64,000 nucleotides of DNA. It comes from Cyanoderma ruficeps (taxonomy: Eukaryota; Chordata; Aves; Passeriformes; Timaliidae). The notes under the pieces are model-generated. The model was not told the origin of the DNA and made no database searches. It saw only the letters and a list, made by a program, of their open reading frames with translations. The position numbers were made by a program, and so were the translations under genes. The stretch covers positions 1,902,383 through 1,966,382 of the forward strand of contig VZDJ01006028.1 in NCBI GenBank assembly GCA_008694505.1. Direction: 5' to 3'. Positions 26,584-37,977 of this stretch are shown piece by piece; the first letter of the stretch is position 1; every line of letters starts with the position of its first letter.

Positions 26584-26764
26584 CTGGAAATCTTTTTTTC
26601 AATAAATTGAACTTAAAACTTTTTTTTCCAGAGATGACATAATAATAGTTTTCACACAATGAATAGTGCCAAAGATTTAGATCACAGTATTAAAGATTCA
26701 GGTATAATCATTATTAATCTCTGCAAAGCTGAGTTTTCAGAAGCACTGAATTGCCTGGAAAGGC

Positions 26765-26885
26765 TGAAATCTGAACATTGTTCAGGTCAGGTTAGACTGT
26801 AATCTCTTTAGATTGAGCCTGCATGGTATGAAATAGATAGACTGGATAACTTTTAAGGGTCATTCTTTTCTACCATGATTTTATT
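26765..26885 (+). mobile_element. Possible ancient CR1 3' end (sense)
   Basis: The plus strand reads AGACTGGATAACTTTTAAGGGTCATTCTTTTCTACCATGATTTTATT, which fits the CR1 3' consensus pattern 'GGATGATCTTTAAGGGTCCCTTCCAACC...ATGATTCTAT' with heavy divergence. There is little upstream support. It could be a chance match. Confidence 0.35.
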
Positions 26886-28782
26886 AATAAAAATATGTTT
26901 TGTTGATTTAATTTGAATTATGAATTGATGGGATATATTTTATCCCATGCTAAGAATAGAGCATAAACTTTTACCATGAAAAAGGGAAAAAACAGCTCTT
27001 GTGTTTTTCAAAGGTTAAACATTTGTGACAATAGAATTTTCTGATTAGTTCTACTGAAATGAGTGTATATGTGTTTCTACTATCACACCGATGACTTCTT
27101 TCAATGGTGCTTCCTTTGTTAAATATCCCTTGTTCTTAGGCAATGGGTAGCCATTGTTTTATACAAAAATGTGTGTTATCAATATGGTCTGCTACGTACT
27201 TTGCAAGGTCCTGCATCAATCAGGGTATTTAAATGTAACCAACTTAAAAATTGCCACAGCTAATTAGTTTTTTATCTTTCCTAACATCATCAGTACATTT
27301 AGAAGATGTTGCATGGAATGTTGGGTGATAAAACAAAAGACAGGCTGCGTATAGTCTTAAGGCAGTTATGACTTTTAAAAAATCATAAGGTTTTCATTTG
27401 TCCTCCAACAGACCTTAGGTTGCATAAAGGGATATTTTCCCGTCCATTTCCTGTCTTGATCACTTTCTGCTCATTCTCTGGTGCTGCTGAGAAAAGTTTA
27501 AAAAAATTATATGGAAGGAAGATGTATTTCTCTTGGAAACTGAGTAGATTGTTGAATCATTTCAAAATGATATTTTCTGGCCTGACAATCAATCTAACAA
27601 ACTGAATTCTAAAAGCTAAAAAAGACAGCCATAAAAATGAAATTGAAGGATTTATACAGTTTAAAATATGCAAGCTGTTATCATGCATACACACTTGCAC
27701 ACACATACACAAAGTTTTGTTCTATCAAAACTTGTGTATATGCATATACGTATATATACACATAAAGTTCAGCTATTGTACCTCAGGATACATAACTTCC
27801 ATTAATAGGAAGCCATCTAGCTGTTTGATACTTTCCCATAAGGTTTTTTTGTTTGTTTTTTTTCTGGAGGTGCTCCACTGAAAGTATTTCTTTCATGTGT
27901 TGCAATACAGGCATACATTTTCATGCAGCTGTTAAAAACTGAATCATTATTGCTGTTACTATGAAGACTATATCCCCTTGCATACAAATCTGTTCTCTTC
28001 TAAATTCTTTACTTAAATGAATCAAAATGAAATTAATTTAAAAAAATATATATATATATAACTTATTTGCATTATGTTATGAATTATTTCCTTGGAACCT
28101 GTTTATGCCAGTGGTACTACATTAAAGATGAACATCATCACGATAGGGGCATTTTATTGCTGTATTACACAATTTCATCACTAGAAAATAATTTTGGTGA
28201 TACAATATTAGCACAATGCTACAATGATGATGCATTATTTGCTGTAAATATGTTGCAAAGCTTCTCAAACTATAATAAAGCACACTTTTCTAAGTTTGTG
28301 ACTTAAAAAGAGCCATTCATTAAAAAAAAAAAAAGGAAAAAATAAAAGAGTTGCATGAAGATGTGTTCTATGTGCTTCAAACATCCCTTCTCAGTTTGTG
28401 GTCTAATACTTGAACTCTTTGTCACAAGTACAGACGATTCTGTTTAAAGAAAATTGCTTTAGGATTTTGTTCCTGTCCCAACTGCAGTGAAATGTGAGCT
28501 ATGAGGATTGAATAAGTTCACTTCTGATTCATAGTTTCTACATAGTGAATACGTTGGTAGTAATTGTGTTACAATGGTTCTCCACAGCATAAGGGCCTCC
28601 TGGGTCAACTCTGACTTACATGGGGAGCTTCAAAATAGCAATTATTTCATAAATATTTTGCAAGAACAACTTACACAAAAAAAAGGAGTGGAGGGAAGTT
28701 GGGGTTTGTTTTTTTTTTTATCCTTGTTTTTAATCTACACACTCTCCAAAAGAAAGAAGACTACAGTTTTCAAATTCATTGT
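26886..28782. other. Unannotated A/T-rich stretch
   Basis: No gene or named repeat was recognised. A TA-rich, near-palindromic run lies at 27,722-27,765 and an (AT)n run at 28,046-28,061. Confidence 0.5.
28046..28061. repeat. (AT)n microsatellite
   Basis: Eight AT units in tandem, after an A run. Confidence 0.85.
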
Positions 28783-29165
28783 GTTTAAGTGTCAAGGTCA
28801 TGCCCCAAGGGGGGCTGTGGGGGCTCTGTGCGGGGAGGCTGGGGCTGCCCCAGCCGGACCCAGCCGGTTCCAGCCGGGCACAGTCGATTCCAGCTGGACC
28901 CAGCTGGTTTCAGCCAGATCCAACTGCCCACCACAGGGCGTGGCTGAGCCATGGCTGAGGCAGGGGCAGCACTGGGAAAAAAAAAATAAAAATTAAGGAA
29001 GGGAAAAATGCTGCATGGCAGAGGAGAGTGAGGAAAAAAGAAAGTGAGAAAAACATCTTTGTTGACACAGAGGTGAGAGATGAAAGAGGGGAGAAGGTGT
29101 TGCGGGTGTGGGAGAACAGATTCCCCTGCAGCTTGTGGAGGAGCCCATGCAAGTCTGCAGCCATT
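28783..29165 (+). repeat. G/C-rich degenerate-repeat patch, probable avian interspersed repeat
   Basis: The left part (28,845-28,925) is a series of roughly 10-bp units of the form (A)GCCGGNYCC / AGCTGGNCCC, such as CAGCCGGACCC, AGCCGGTTCC, AGCTGGACCC and AGCTGGTTTC. The right part is a purine-rich stretch containing GGTGAGAGATGAAAGAGGGGAGAAGG and ending GATTCCCCTGCAGCTTGTGGAGGAGCCCATG. The same order of motifs, as I remember it, occurs in dispersed songbird ERV-associated sequences, but I could not assign a name, ends or a target duplication. Its G/C content contrasts sharply with both flanks. The 140-codon frame crossing it has the Pro/Ala/Gly-rich translation expected of the repeat and is not called. 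Confidence 0.5.
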
Positions 29166-29376
29166 ATTGAAAAAAGTGTTTGTAATTGCAATCTTATGAA
29201 ATTAATGAAGAAAATTATTTTTTATAATTTTTGGTTAGCACTGTTGGTAGCTGTGCATATATTTGAAGGACAACATTAGAAAATGTTGCGTGAGTGTAGC
29301 TTGTCATGAAGCAGTAGCCAACTAGGCAGCATTTTCTTTGGCAGTAGAGAGAAGCCATCCTGGGAAGCTATTAAAT

Positions 29377-29442
29377 TCCTCTGGAATAATGCTGTGATCC
29401 CACTCCTGACATCAATTAAGGTTATGATCCTCTGGAATAATG
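29377..29442. repeat. 15-bp direct repeat, 51 bp apart
   Basis: TCCTCTGGAATAATG occurs at 29,377-29,391 and again at 29,428-29,442. The sequences after each copy are only weakly similar, so this is either an old short tandem duplication or a remnant of insertion and deletion. Confidence 0.75.
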
Positions 29443-29499
29443 TTAGGATTTGGTCATTACAAGATGACTGCCTAAATTAAGAGACCTTATGCTGAAGTC

Positions 29500-29690
29500 A
29501 ATAGTACAGATTGCATTTAACAGTAAATGTGAGAGAGAGAGGTAGAAAAAGGAATGGGGCAGGGAGAAACAGAGAGAGAGAGAGAGAGATTATCGTCACC
29601 ACCATGTCTCCCGTGGCCCTTCTTTTTCTGGTCTTCTCAGTGGTGGGATCCCCAGAGTGTTTTTCTGGAGAAACCACTTTTATACAGTTC
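29500..29690 (+). repeat. (GA)n microsatellite within a possible LTR fragment
   Basis: There are GA runs at 29,530-29,540 and 29,571-29,589. The following segment (ACCACCATGTCTCCCGTGGCCC... to TTTTATACAGTTCAAG) is less A/T-rich than the flanks and abuts the CR1 end at 29,691. It may be part of an LTR, but no ends are visible. Confidence 0.35.
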
Positions 29691-29850
29691 AAGTCACAGA
29701 ATCACAGAATCAACTATGTTGGAAAAGACTTTTGAGATCATCGAGTCCAACCTATGACTTAACACCACCTTGTCAACTAAACCATGGCACTGAATGCCAC
29801 ATCCAGTCTTTTCTTAAACATCTCCAGGGATGGTTACTCCAGAGGCATAT
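29691..29850 (-). mobile_element. CR1 LINE 3' end (antisense)
   Basis: It starts with the antisense tail TCACAGAATCACAGAATCA, followed by TTGGAAAAGACTTTTGAGATCATCGAGTCCAACC, then TGCCACATCCAGTCTTTTCTTAAACATCTCCAGGGATGG. This is the usual avian CR1 3' organisation. The match fades after about 29,850. Divergence is low, and two tail units are visible, so it is one of the younger CR1s in the window. Confidence 0.85.
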
Positions 29851-32800
29851 ATGCCATTCCCACAACTTGGGATGGCACGTGCATAAACAGTTCCTTCCTT
29901 TCCACAGTTTGCCATGATGGGAACTTTTGTCCAAATAGATAACTCAAATCTGCCTCACCAGACCTTGCATCTTCCTGTTTTTGCATCCATGCTTTTCCCA
30001 CAACCTGCACAGTGTAATCTTGTCTAATTTTGGTGTGCTAATTCCAAACAATCAATTAGCATTAGCAAATTAGCATGTCAATCTTGTCTGATGTGCTAAT
30101 TTCACCTTCTTGTAGGCCTGAAATTAAAGCCTTCCTGTTTGCCATCTGTGCCTGTTGTGGTGGCTTATCTAGTGAGGACTTCCTCCTATGACAGTGCTTT
30201 GAGAGAAGTTGACTGTGTTCTTTAAGTCCTGAAGTCCTGACAGTAGGATACCATAGAGACTGATCTGGAAGGAAGGCCTGTATAAAGGAGAAGGAAAGAG
30301 TATGTAAACATTCAGTCACTGGGAGCTGTGAGACCAGGAGAATGGATGGAAGCTTAATGCACTGTAGCAATGTCTAAATTACTAGGACAACAGCTTTCTT
30401 TTTCCTTTGTAGGGAAGTCCTACTTTTTTTTTTTTTTTTTNTTTTTTTTGGCTGTAGGGAAATTTTATAACAAAGGAGATCGCTTTTGTTAACAGGGACC
30501 TTTTCTGAGTGATTCGGTACATCATCTGCAGTTCATCTTTTCCACATTTCTACACAGTGGTGTATATGAACAAGGACAGGTCTTAAAAATAATTTATCCT
30601 TAAACAGAGACTTCTGTAAGCTAAAATAACTGAAAACTGAGATGGAACTACACTTGAGAGGAAACTTGATTTTATATAAGGGAATCAGGAAGCAGGCCTT
30701 ATTTTGCACCAATGTCCCTTGTGTCTGGATCTTTTTTACTTTGCAATCTTATTCCGACAGATATTGTGGAGGCAATCTACATTTCCATGCCTATGTGCTT
30801 GCTTCATTATGATGCTCTGAAGTGTGTAAATATTAAGAAGTAGTTTAGGCTGTTTTAGGGGAAAGGAAGTCATAAGTCAGAATTTATATACATGTCTGAA
30901 ATTTCAGAACAGAGGTAATTGCTTCCAATGTGACTATTACCAATACAAACAATAATTATATTAAGGGGTTTGAGTTATATATTTAGCTTGGTTTTGATTT
31001 TACTTGACAGTGATTGTTGAAAGATTTTTCTTTTTGTGTGTATGTGTGTGTCTTTGACCTTTTCATAAAGTATTACCTTGTCTAAACTAGCCTTTGCCAA
31101 CACATGCCTGTGCTGGCTCTCACTGTCCCTCACTGAATCAATTCTAATTTACATCTGCTCTATCATGTCTATAATTTGTCTTTCACAAAGTCGTGGCTCA
31201 TAGCTTCATCAATCATGCCAAAATTTCTAACTTTCAAAGTTTCTGTGGATAGCTTGGGTGATGATGGGGTGGATTTTAATTTTTGAGATTCATCACTTGT
31301 GTTGTAGTGTTTTTGAATTCTGGAGAGGCATGTTTGCTTTTCATCATGCAGACACTTATTCACTGACTTACTTGGAGAATGTCATGCATATTTACAGAAA
31401 GGAATTTCTCATCTAAAGCTTGAATACATTATTTATAATTACTGTTATTATTGATTATGTCAATGTTATATTGTTGCTGTGGCTGTGAATGTGGTTGTAA
31501 TTTTCCCTTGGAACTGGAATAAAAATTTTGGAATCAGAATTACTATTTTCTACACTTCCAGTGGGTGACTGTGGACATATTGCTTAGAACTTACAGGTCA
31601 GTTTTTTTCTGAGTTTAGACACCGTGTCTAAAAATCCATCTGGACTAAGAAATGAGATCAGGCCACTCAATAAAGAACAGATATTCATCTACCATAATGA
31701 AAATGGTTAGAAAAAATCTGGTTTGAATATGCAGAGCATGTGGTTCTTTTCCTAATTTCCCTGTACTTGACTTTACATGCTTCCAGTACCTGTCTCAGGA
31801 ATTAATTAAATTTTTAAAATGAAATTTGATTATGCGTATCACATCTAAATACATGCAAACACAAAGATATGAGTTCTTTCTTTCTAGCTGTGTATTTCAA
31901 CAGGAAAAGATCTTTGTGCTGTAACTTCAACAAAAGAGTACTATGGAGTAACCTACTTCCTCCCGTAAGTATTTAGGAATGTTTCATCAAGGGAAATACC
32001 TCTTATTAAAAAAATCCCTGCTTTACCCAAAAAAATCCCATGTTTGAATGAGACTGCTCTTCAAGTTTCTTACTCACCCATCTGAACATAGAGGGAAAAA
32101 TTCAATACAATGGAATATCGACTATTACATTTACATATGGAGGTGAACAGACAACGGAAGTGTGGAAGTTTATCAATTTGATTATAGAACATGATTTCTA
32201 GATTATATTTATAAAGTCAAATTGAACACAATTATAAACATACCAGTGAGAAATGCAGTTAAAACCAAAGGAGGATAGATAAAATTTGCAGAGACATTCT
32301 TTAAGTTTCTATTGTCTTTAAGACCTATTTAATGGTTAAACTGTTATTTAAATTTTTAATCTAAATTATATTTCAGGCACATGATCTGAAGTAAACCCTA
32401 TATCCATTAAATATGCATTTTTAAAAATATGTTCTACTGTTCATATTAGAAGTGAGGAACAAATAAAACTGGGAAAGCTAATAGCAGGCTCTCACAATTA
32501 TTTGTATAATTATCTTGTCTGTAATGCAGACTAAAACCAGTATAGATTCCATGAGATATTGTAATTGATATTATTTAATTTATGAAATAGGAGTTATGTC
32601 ACAAACCCTGAATTTTGTTCTCTTTACCTTGCTCACTCATATTGCATGAATTTATTCATTATCACATCTGAAATCCATTACCATGTTACTCATAGCAAGT
32701 ATTCGTAAATTATATGTTCTATTTTCTCTCTCTGAAAGATATTAAATATATATGAGAACTCATCCCAAATTTTAGGTTGAATTTCAGCATTTTTCACATT

Positions 32801-35487
32801 TTTAAAATTAGATTTTCAAGGTACACATTATACTTGCTACAGAGACAGAGTTTACATAAACCATCTCAATAAATTATTACATTTTTCATTTTGTATTCTC
32901 TGTAGTATAGCAGGACACTGAATGCAAAATTATCCTTAAGGATAATTTTATTGTAATGTAAAACAGTATGGCTATGTATTATTATTAATTTTTCAATGAG
33001 TTTTGTTTATGGGGACTGACTGTTCTGAACTACAGCAGTACACTGAAAGTTATAAGACCTGCTAGATTTGCTCCAAAAAGAAAGAGTTTAATCTTTCTTA
33101 AGTGATAAAGATTTGTTGATCTTAGATTATCTTAATCTGTCTCACCTAAGTAAAGTTAGATAAGGTGACATATCGGGTGGCAAGATTTACCAGAGAGAGT
33201 TTCAACATGGCAATTGGAAAATAGTCATAACTAAGCAATCCATTTTACATAGATTGCCAATACAATTTCAGAGACTGTATTAACCATTCTGATCACATGA
33301 ACGATTACTTTGGTACAATTATTTTTTAGCATCTTCGAAATTTTTGAATTTTTTTTAAAGAAAATGCATTTAATCTTCCTGAGGCAAAAATGGTATAATC
33401 TAAAACAGGAGTTTCTCATCTACGGTATGATGAGTAAGAAAGAACAGTGGAAGTGTCATTAAAATTAACAGATGCTATTGCACTCGGAGAACTACAAACA
33501 GTTATCAGCACAGAAATCTATCAAAAAGACAAAAATAAATTGATGTATGAATAACAACTTTTGATTTAGCTGAGCACTACATAGCTAAAAATGTTTAGCA
33601 TTTTTCTCAAAAAGAGTGAAGAGTGTGATAAATGCTACAGGATTTATAGAAATTTAAACTTTTCAAGGAGATATTTTTAAGGGTCTGATTAAAACTCCCA
33701 GGAAAGAGATTTCCAAGAACAGTCTGAATGGATAGCCTTAGACATAATGGAAAATAATTGGAAGATTTACTAGAGTTAAACAGAAACAACTTCTATCTTA
33801 CTTAGTTTTAACTAGAAGAGATTATCTAGAATAGAATAGATTTATTCTGTCATACTACTAGGGACTGAAAAGGAGAGATAGGACCATATATTACTCTCAG
33901 TTTCCACCATTACACCATATTAGTATCTCTGCAGAAGTTATTTAAATATCATTGTTTCATACCAAGGTAACTAAATGGGTTATTTAATGATAAAGAATTA
34001 CATCCGTGAGCTAGTGCATGGGACCTATGTTCATAGTCTGGTGAACATCCAGTAGTGGAATACCATCAAAATCAATTTTTCTGAAAAGTAATTTCTTCAT
34101 TGGAACTACTCGTTGAAAAACACTGAGTTTAATTGTTGTATCCATAATTTTATTGATTACCAAATATTTGCTATAGCTGTCCAGTGTTTACTTTGAGAAC
34201 ACTTTATACATACTGGAAAATAACGCATGCTGTGTTAATACTCTATGTATATTACTGCATGATCAGAGCCAGTTTATAATTCATGCAGGATTAAAGTCAT
34301 TATCAAGCATATGCTTTGTCAGTTTGGACAAAAGACTGAAAGAGATTAATTCTCTGGACATAAATAACAACCTAATTTCATAAACACAGGTCATGAACTT
34401 AATCCAGTTCCATTCCAGATTCGAATTTAAATCAACATAAAAACAAATCATGGAACTGACAATTTCTTCAAATAGGAAATAATCAGAGGCATAAATAAAA
34501 ATAAATTGGAAAAATAACTTGAGACATTTTTAATGGCCTTACACCACCCACAAAATGTCTCCAGTGAACAATTTTTCAGATAATCAAGGGGCAGAACTGG
34601 TAAGTAAAATGAGAGGATAAAAAGTTCTAGTCAGTAGAAATCTGAAAGCAATATGATATACTGAGAATAACTTCAGGAGAGCACAGGCTGGAAAAATGTA
34701 GTATTGTTATAATTAACATCTAGGATAATAAAAGCAATTTTTAACACCTTGTAGGCTTCTATTGATCAGGGAACTAAGTATGATGATACTAAGCAGAAAA
34801 TACAAATAAAACTTGTTAACAATTGTAAATGTTGATCAAACTATAAATTAATGTATGATAATGCCTGAAGTGTTTACATTCAAGGATGTTGGCATGGTAA
34901 TATTTATCAAAGTTAATTAGTTCGTTAGAGAAGAAGCCATATACAAGAAATTTCTAGAACTAGTTAATAAAATGTCAGCTTTAGTGGGATTTATCTTCAT
35001 AAAAATTCTTCACCATTCATATATTAATATTACCCAAACTATCAGTCAAGACTGAGACAGCTATAATTAGGTAGAAGTGCTGGATAAATCTGTTAGTACT
35101 AAATCATATCAAGCAACAAGAAATTACAGGTATCACACACACCACCAGCAGATATTTTCTGAATCGAATCCCCAAAAGAAGTTCAGCTATAAATATTTAA
35201 ATACAAACATTACGTAATGTCTTTTTTTCATAAGACAAGGTTTTTCATATGAAAGTAGCAACCAGGAACTGGGGACAAGTAAAGTCATTCAGTAGCTCAT
35301 TCAAAAAATCAAGATGCAACATTTGAAAGTATCTGAGAATCTTGTATATGAGATTCAAATCTGTGTATTTTTTATTTTCTGATGCAGATAGGGATAATAT
35401 TACACTCTTGCATAAAGATAAACACACGAGTAGGATGTTGATGATGTCTTGTTAGTTAATGCTCTGTTTAAACAAACTCAGGAATTT
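29851..35487. other. A/T-rich stretch, no genes recognised
   Basis: No gene or named repeat was recognised. A poly-T tract with an N lies at 30,424-30,449, an imperfect direct repeat involving CTTGTCT...GTGCTAATTYC at about 30,018 and 30,082, and a 24-bp perfect palindrome at 32,926-32,949 (listed separately). Confidence 0.5.
32926..32949. other. 24-bp perfect palindrome
   Basis: The half-site AAAATTATCCTT is followed immediately by its exact reverse complement, with no spacer. It is A/T-rich and has no flanking repeat. Perfect palindromes of this length are not expected by chance in a window this size. Confidence 0.85.
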
Positions 35488-36245
35488 GATCATAGAATCA
35501 TAAAATGGTTTGAGTTGGAAGGGACCTTAAATATAATCTAGTTCCAACCCTTCTGCCATGGGACCTGTTTCACTGTATCAGGAATTTCTTCCTAATCCCT
35601 AATCTAGACCATTTCTCTTTCAGTTTAAAGCCATTCCCCTTTGTCCTGTCACTACAGGCTCTTCTAACTGTCTCTCTGTCTTTCCTGCAGGTTTCCTTCA
35701 GGTACTAGAAGACTACAATTAAGTCACCCCTAAAAAGCCTTCTCTGTTCCAGGCTGAGCAATGCCAATTCTTTCAGCCTTTCCTGAGTGTTCCATCCCTC
35801 TAATAATTTTGATTGCCAACTCTGGACTCACTCCTACAGGTCAACATTCTTCATGTGCTGGGGCTCCCAGAGCTGGACTCAGTACTCAAGTTGGGGGTCC
35901 ACCAGAGTGGAGTGGAGAAGCAGAATACCCTCCCTTATCCTGTTGCCCACACTGCTTTGGATGCACCCCAGGACACCTTTGTCTATCTGGGATGTGAGTG
36001 TACATTTCCAGGTCATGCTCATCCTCTTCACCCACCAGCACCCCCAAGTCCTTCTCAGCAGGGCTGCTCTTGATCTGGTCATTCCCCAGCATGGATTGAT
36101 ACTGGACTGACCCAGGTGCAGCACCTTGCACTTTGTCTTTAGACCTCATGAGATTCCCATGGGTTCACTTCTCAAGTTTGTCCGGGACCCACTGGATGGC
36201 ATCCTGTCCTTCAGGTGCGTCAGGCACAACACTCAGCCATGTACA
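35488..36245 (-). mobile_element. CR1 LINE, 3' part (antisense)
   Basis: The left end is the antisense CR1 tail (ATCATAGAATCATAAAATGGTTTGAGTTGGAAGGGACC), followed by the usual order: CTTCTGCCATGGGACC, CCTTTGTCCTGTCACTACAGGC, a GTCACCCCTAAAAAGCCTTCTCTGTTCCAGGCTGAGCA segment, TCTTTCAGCCTTTCCT, AGAGCTGGACTCAGTACTC, CACCAGCACCCCCAAGTCCTT and GATCTGGTCATTCCCCAGCATGG. This covers the 3' UTR and the end of ORF2 of an avian CR1, roughly 760 bp. Frames of 60-107 codons on both strands are relics. It is not coding. The tail is short but clear, and divergence is moderate. Confidence 0.9.
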
Positions 36246-36672
36246 AAGCCTCTTACCTATAGTGAAGAGGAGCCTGGAGGGGTGAGGTAGGCAAGGAAGG
36301 ATTTCGCTTTCTACCGTGAGCATGAACTACCCTCCATTCACTCCTATCTTTACAACTGCTGCTTTCTTCTTGCTGAGGGATGGATAGAGTGTCCCTTTGA
36401 TCTTGAATTGTTTCTGTTGGCTGCTGATTTTCAGGGGGGTCAGAGCTTGGTTCCAATAGCCTATCTCTTTTCTGAGCTTACCCAATCTTTTCTCCCAAGA
36501 GGCTGAGGCCACAAGTTGAACCCTAGAGCTTATAGGGTATCTGCACCATGTCTGTCTGAACTGCCACACCATGCCCTGGGCTGCTCCTGATCCCCAGGTG
36601 CAGCTTTTCTATGGACATGGTGGATATAATCCCAGCTGTCTAACCACATTGAGGCAGAGATGCCTCTAAGTC
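36246..36672 (-). mobile_element. Possible CR1 ORF1 or ERV internal relic (antisense)
   Basis: A segment richer in G/C than its flanks directly continues the CR1. On the minus strand two overlapping frames contain peptides such as EWRVVHAHGRKRNPSLP, a short Pro/Arg-rich block like the one that precedes the nucleic-acid-binding part of CR1 ORF1 proteins as I remember them. If so, this is the 5' portion of the same CR1 with most of ORF2 deleted between. An ERV gag remnant is the alternative. The frames are interrupted and no function is implied. Confidence 0.3.
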
Positions 36673-37110
36673 ATGGCTCCACCACTAAAGGTCTATTAAA
36701 TGAGAGAAGTATTTGCTTCTTATAATTATGGTTATAGAATAAGTGGCAATATTCATCTGAAACTCTGAAAGTTTACAGAGCAGAATAGTTATGTAGGAGA
36801 ACTCAGTGGCAAGTGATCTAAGACCAAAATATATAGTTTGAAATGGTGACTCATATGTATGTTTCATTCAGGCATCTGAATTAGTTTTCATAGGCTATAC
36901 ATCTGAACTGCAAATTGTCAATAGATGGTGAACCTCAGGGGTGACTATCCTAAAGGTAGAGGTCACAAAAAATCTCAGAAATTATAGGAATTTGAAAAAA
37001 CATTAACAGTTGTATATTTAAAAAGTGAGCAGTGCTATGGACCCACTAATGTACATAATTTTTGCTCAATGCATATGCATTTTTAAGTATAATAATAGTT
37101 TCTTCACTTC

Positions 37111-37146
37111 TTTAGAAACTACTTGCTGATTTAGAAACTACTTGCT
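37111..37146. repeat. Two-copy tandem repeat, 19-bp period
   Basis: TTTAGAAACTACTTGCT occurs at 37,111-37,127 and again, identical, at 37,130-37,146. A recent local duplication (slippage) is the simple reading. Confidence 0.85.
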
Positions 37147-37928
37147 TCAATTAACACTTTATTAGTCCACAACCTCATTAAAAACCTTATTTGCCCTTTA
37201 ATGGGAATGGGTAAAGTTCAGCTTTTAACTATGGAGTAATTTTTATTCTGTCATGCTAATATAGTAGTATTAACTACCATATTCCTGATACCAACATTAA
37301 AGAAGCTCTGTGGGAGCCTAACCTTGAGATATAATAAGGAGTATAAAAATACACTATGTGATGTTACACGTTTACATAGGGTGTAGTAAAATATACTAAC
37401 ATGTCTCCAAGCAATAAGTGAAGAACACAGAGAAATTGATATTCTAATTTTGTCTCGTAAAAAAAGATGTGAGGAAATTAAAAAGTCACCCAGAGGGCAC
37501 TAAGAGACTGAAATTATCAAAGAAGCTGTGGAAAGCAGTTGATGAAACAAATGAGAGAGAAAACAAAGATGAAAATTAGGATAGAGAAAATTCAGATGGA
37601 TTTTGGTTTTACTTGCTACTAGACCTTTGGCCATCAGCTGAAAGGAACTTATCTGTTTTGGCTATGTCTGTAATATATTCTCATCATAGCATCTCACATC
37701 TTCACCTAAGGTAGCTTCCTTTAAGGGTTTAACCAAGAAGAAACAGAATGTGAAGAACAAACTGCAGTGTATACAGTGCCAAAAAAGAGTTGAACGTGAC
37801 AATGATAATATTAGAACAGAAAAGCAGTACGTTCACTTCTATTTTAAAAGATAGGACCGTAGAGTACTTATTTTGGTTTTTTTTCTTTTCCTGGAAGTTG
37901 TATAGTTTTTTATTGTTATATAACAACA

Positions 37929-37977
37929 ATGATGATGATGAGGATGAGGATGATGATGATGATGATGATAATGATAA
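37929..37977. repeat. (GAT)n microsatellite
   Basis: About sixteen GAT/GAG/AAT triplets, mostly GAT. It produces an Asp/Glu run in one frame and a His run in the complementary frame. Neither frame has coding context. Confidence 0.9.

Larger units (their letters stand above)
24931..26764. other. Unannotated A/T-rich stretch with simple repeats
   Basis: No gene was recognised. A 116-codon minus-strand frame at 25,314-25,664 has no recognisable domain, and its length is not unexpected by chance in DNA of this composition. Simple repeats at 25,160-25,190 and 26,541-26,583 are listed separately. Confidence 0.5.

Noticed and set aside
28574..28996. 140-codon plus-strand open frame
   Set aside because: Its second half is the G/C-rich degenerate repeat and it has no recognisable domain. 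The open frame follows from the repeat composition.
29604..29735. ATG in good context (ACCACCATG) followed by a hydrophobic, signal-peptide-like stretch
   Set aside because: The frame runs directly into the CR1 tail at 29,691 and ends there. The segment before it is repeat-like. No splice donor or downstream exon supports it.
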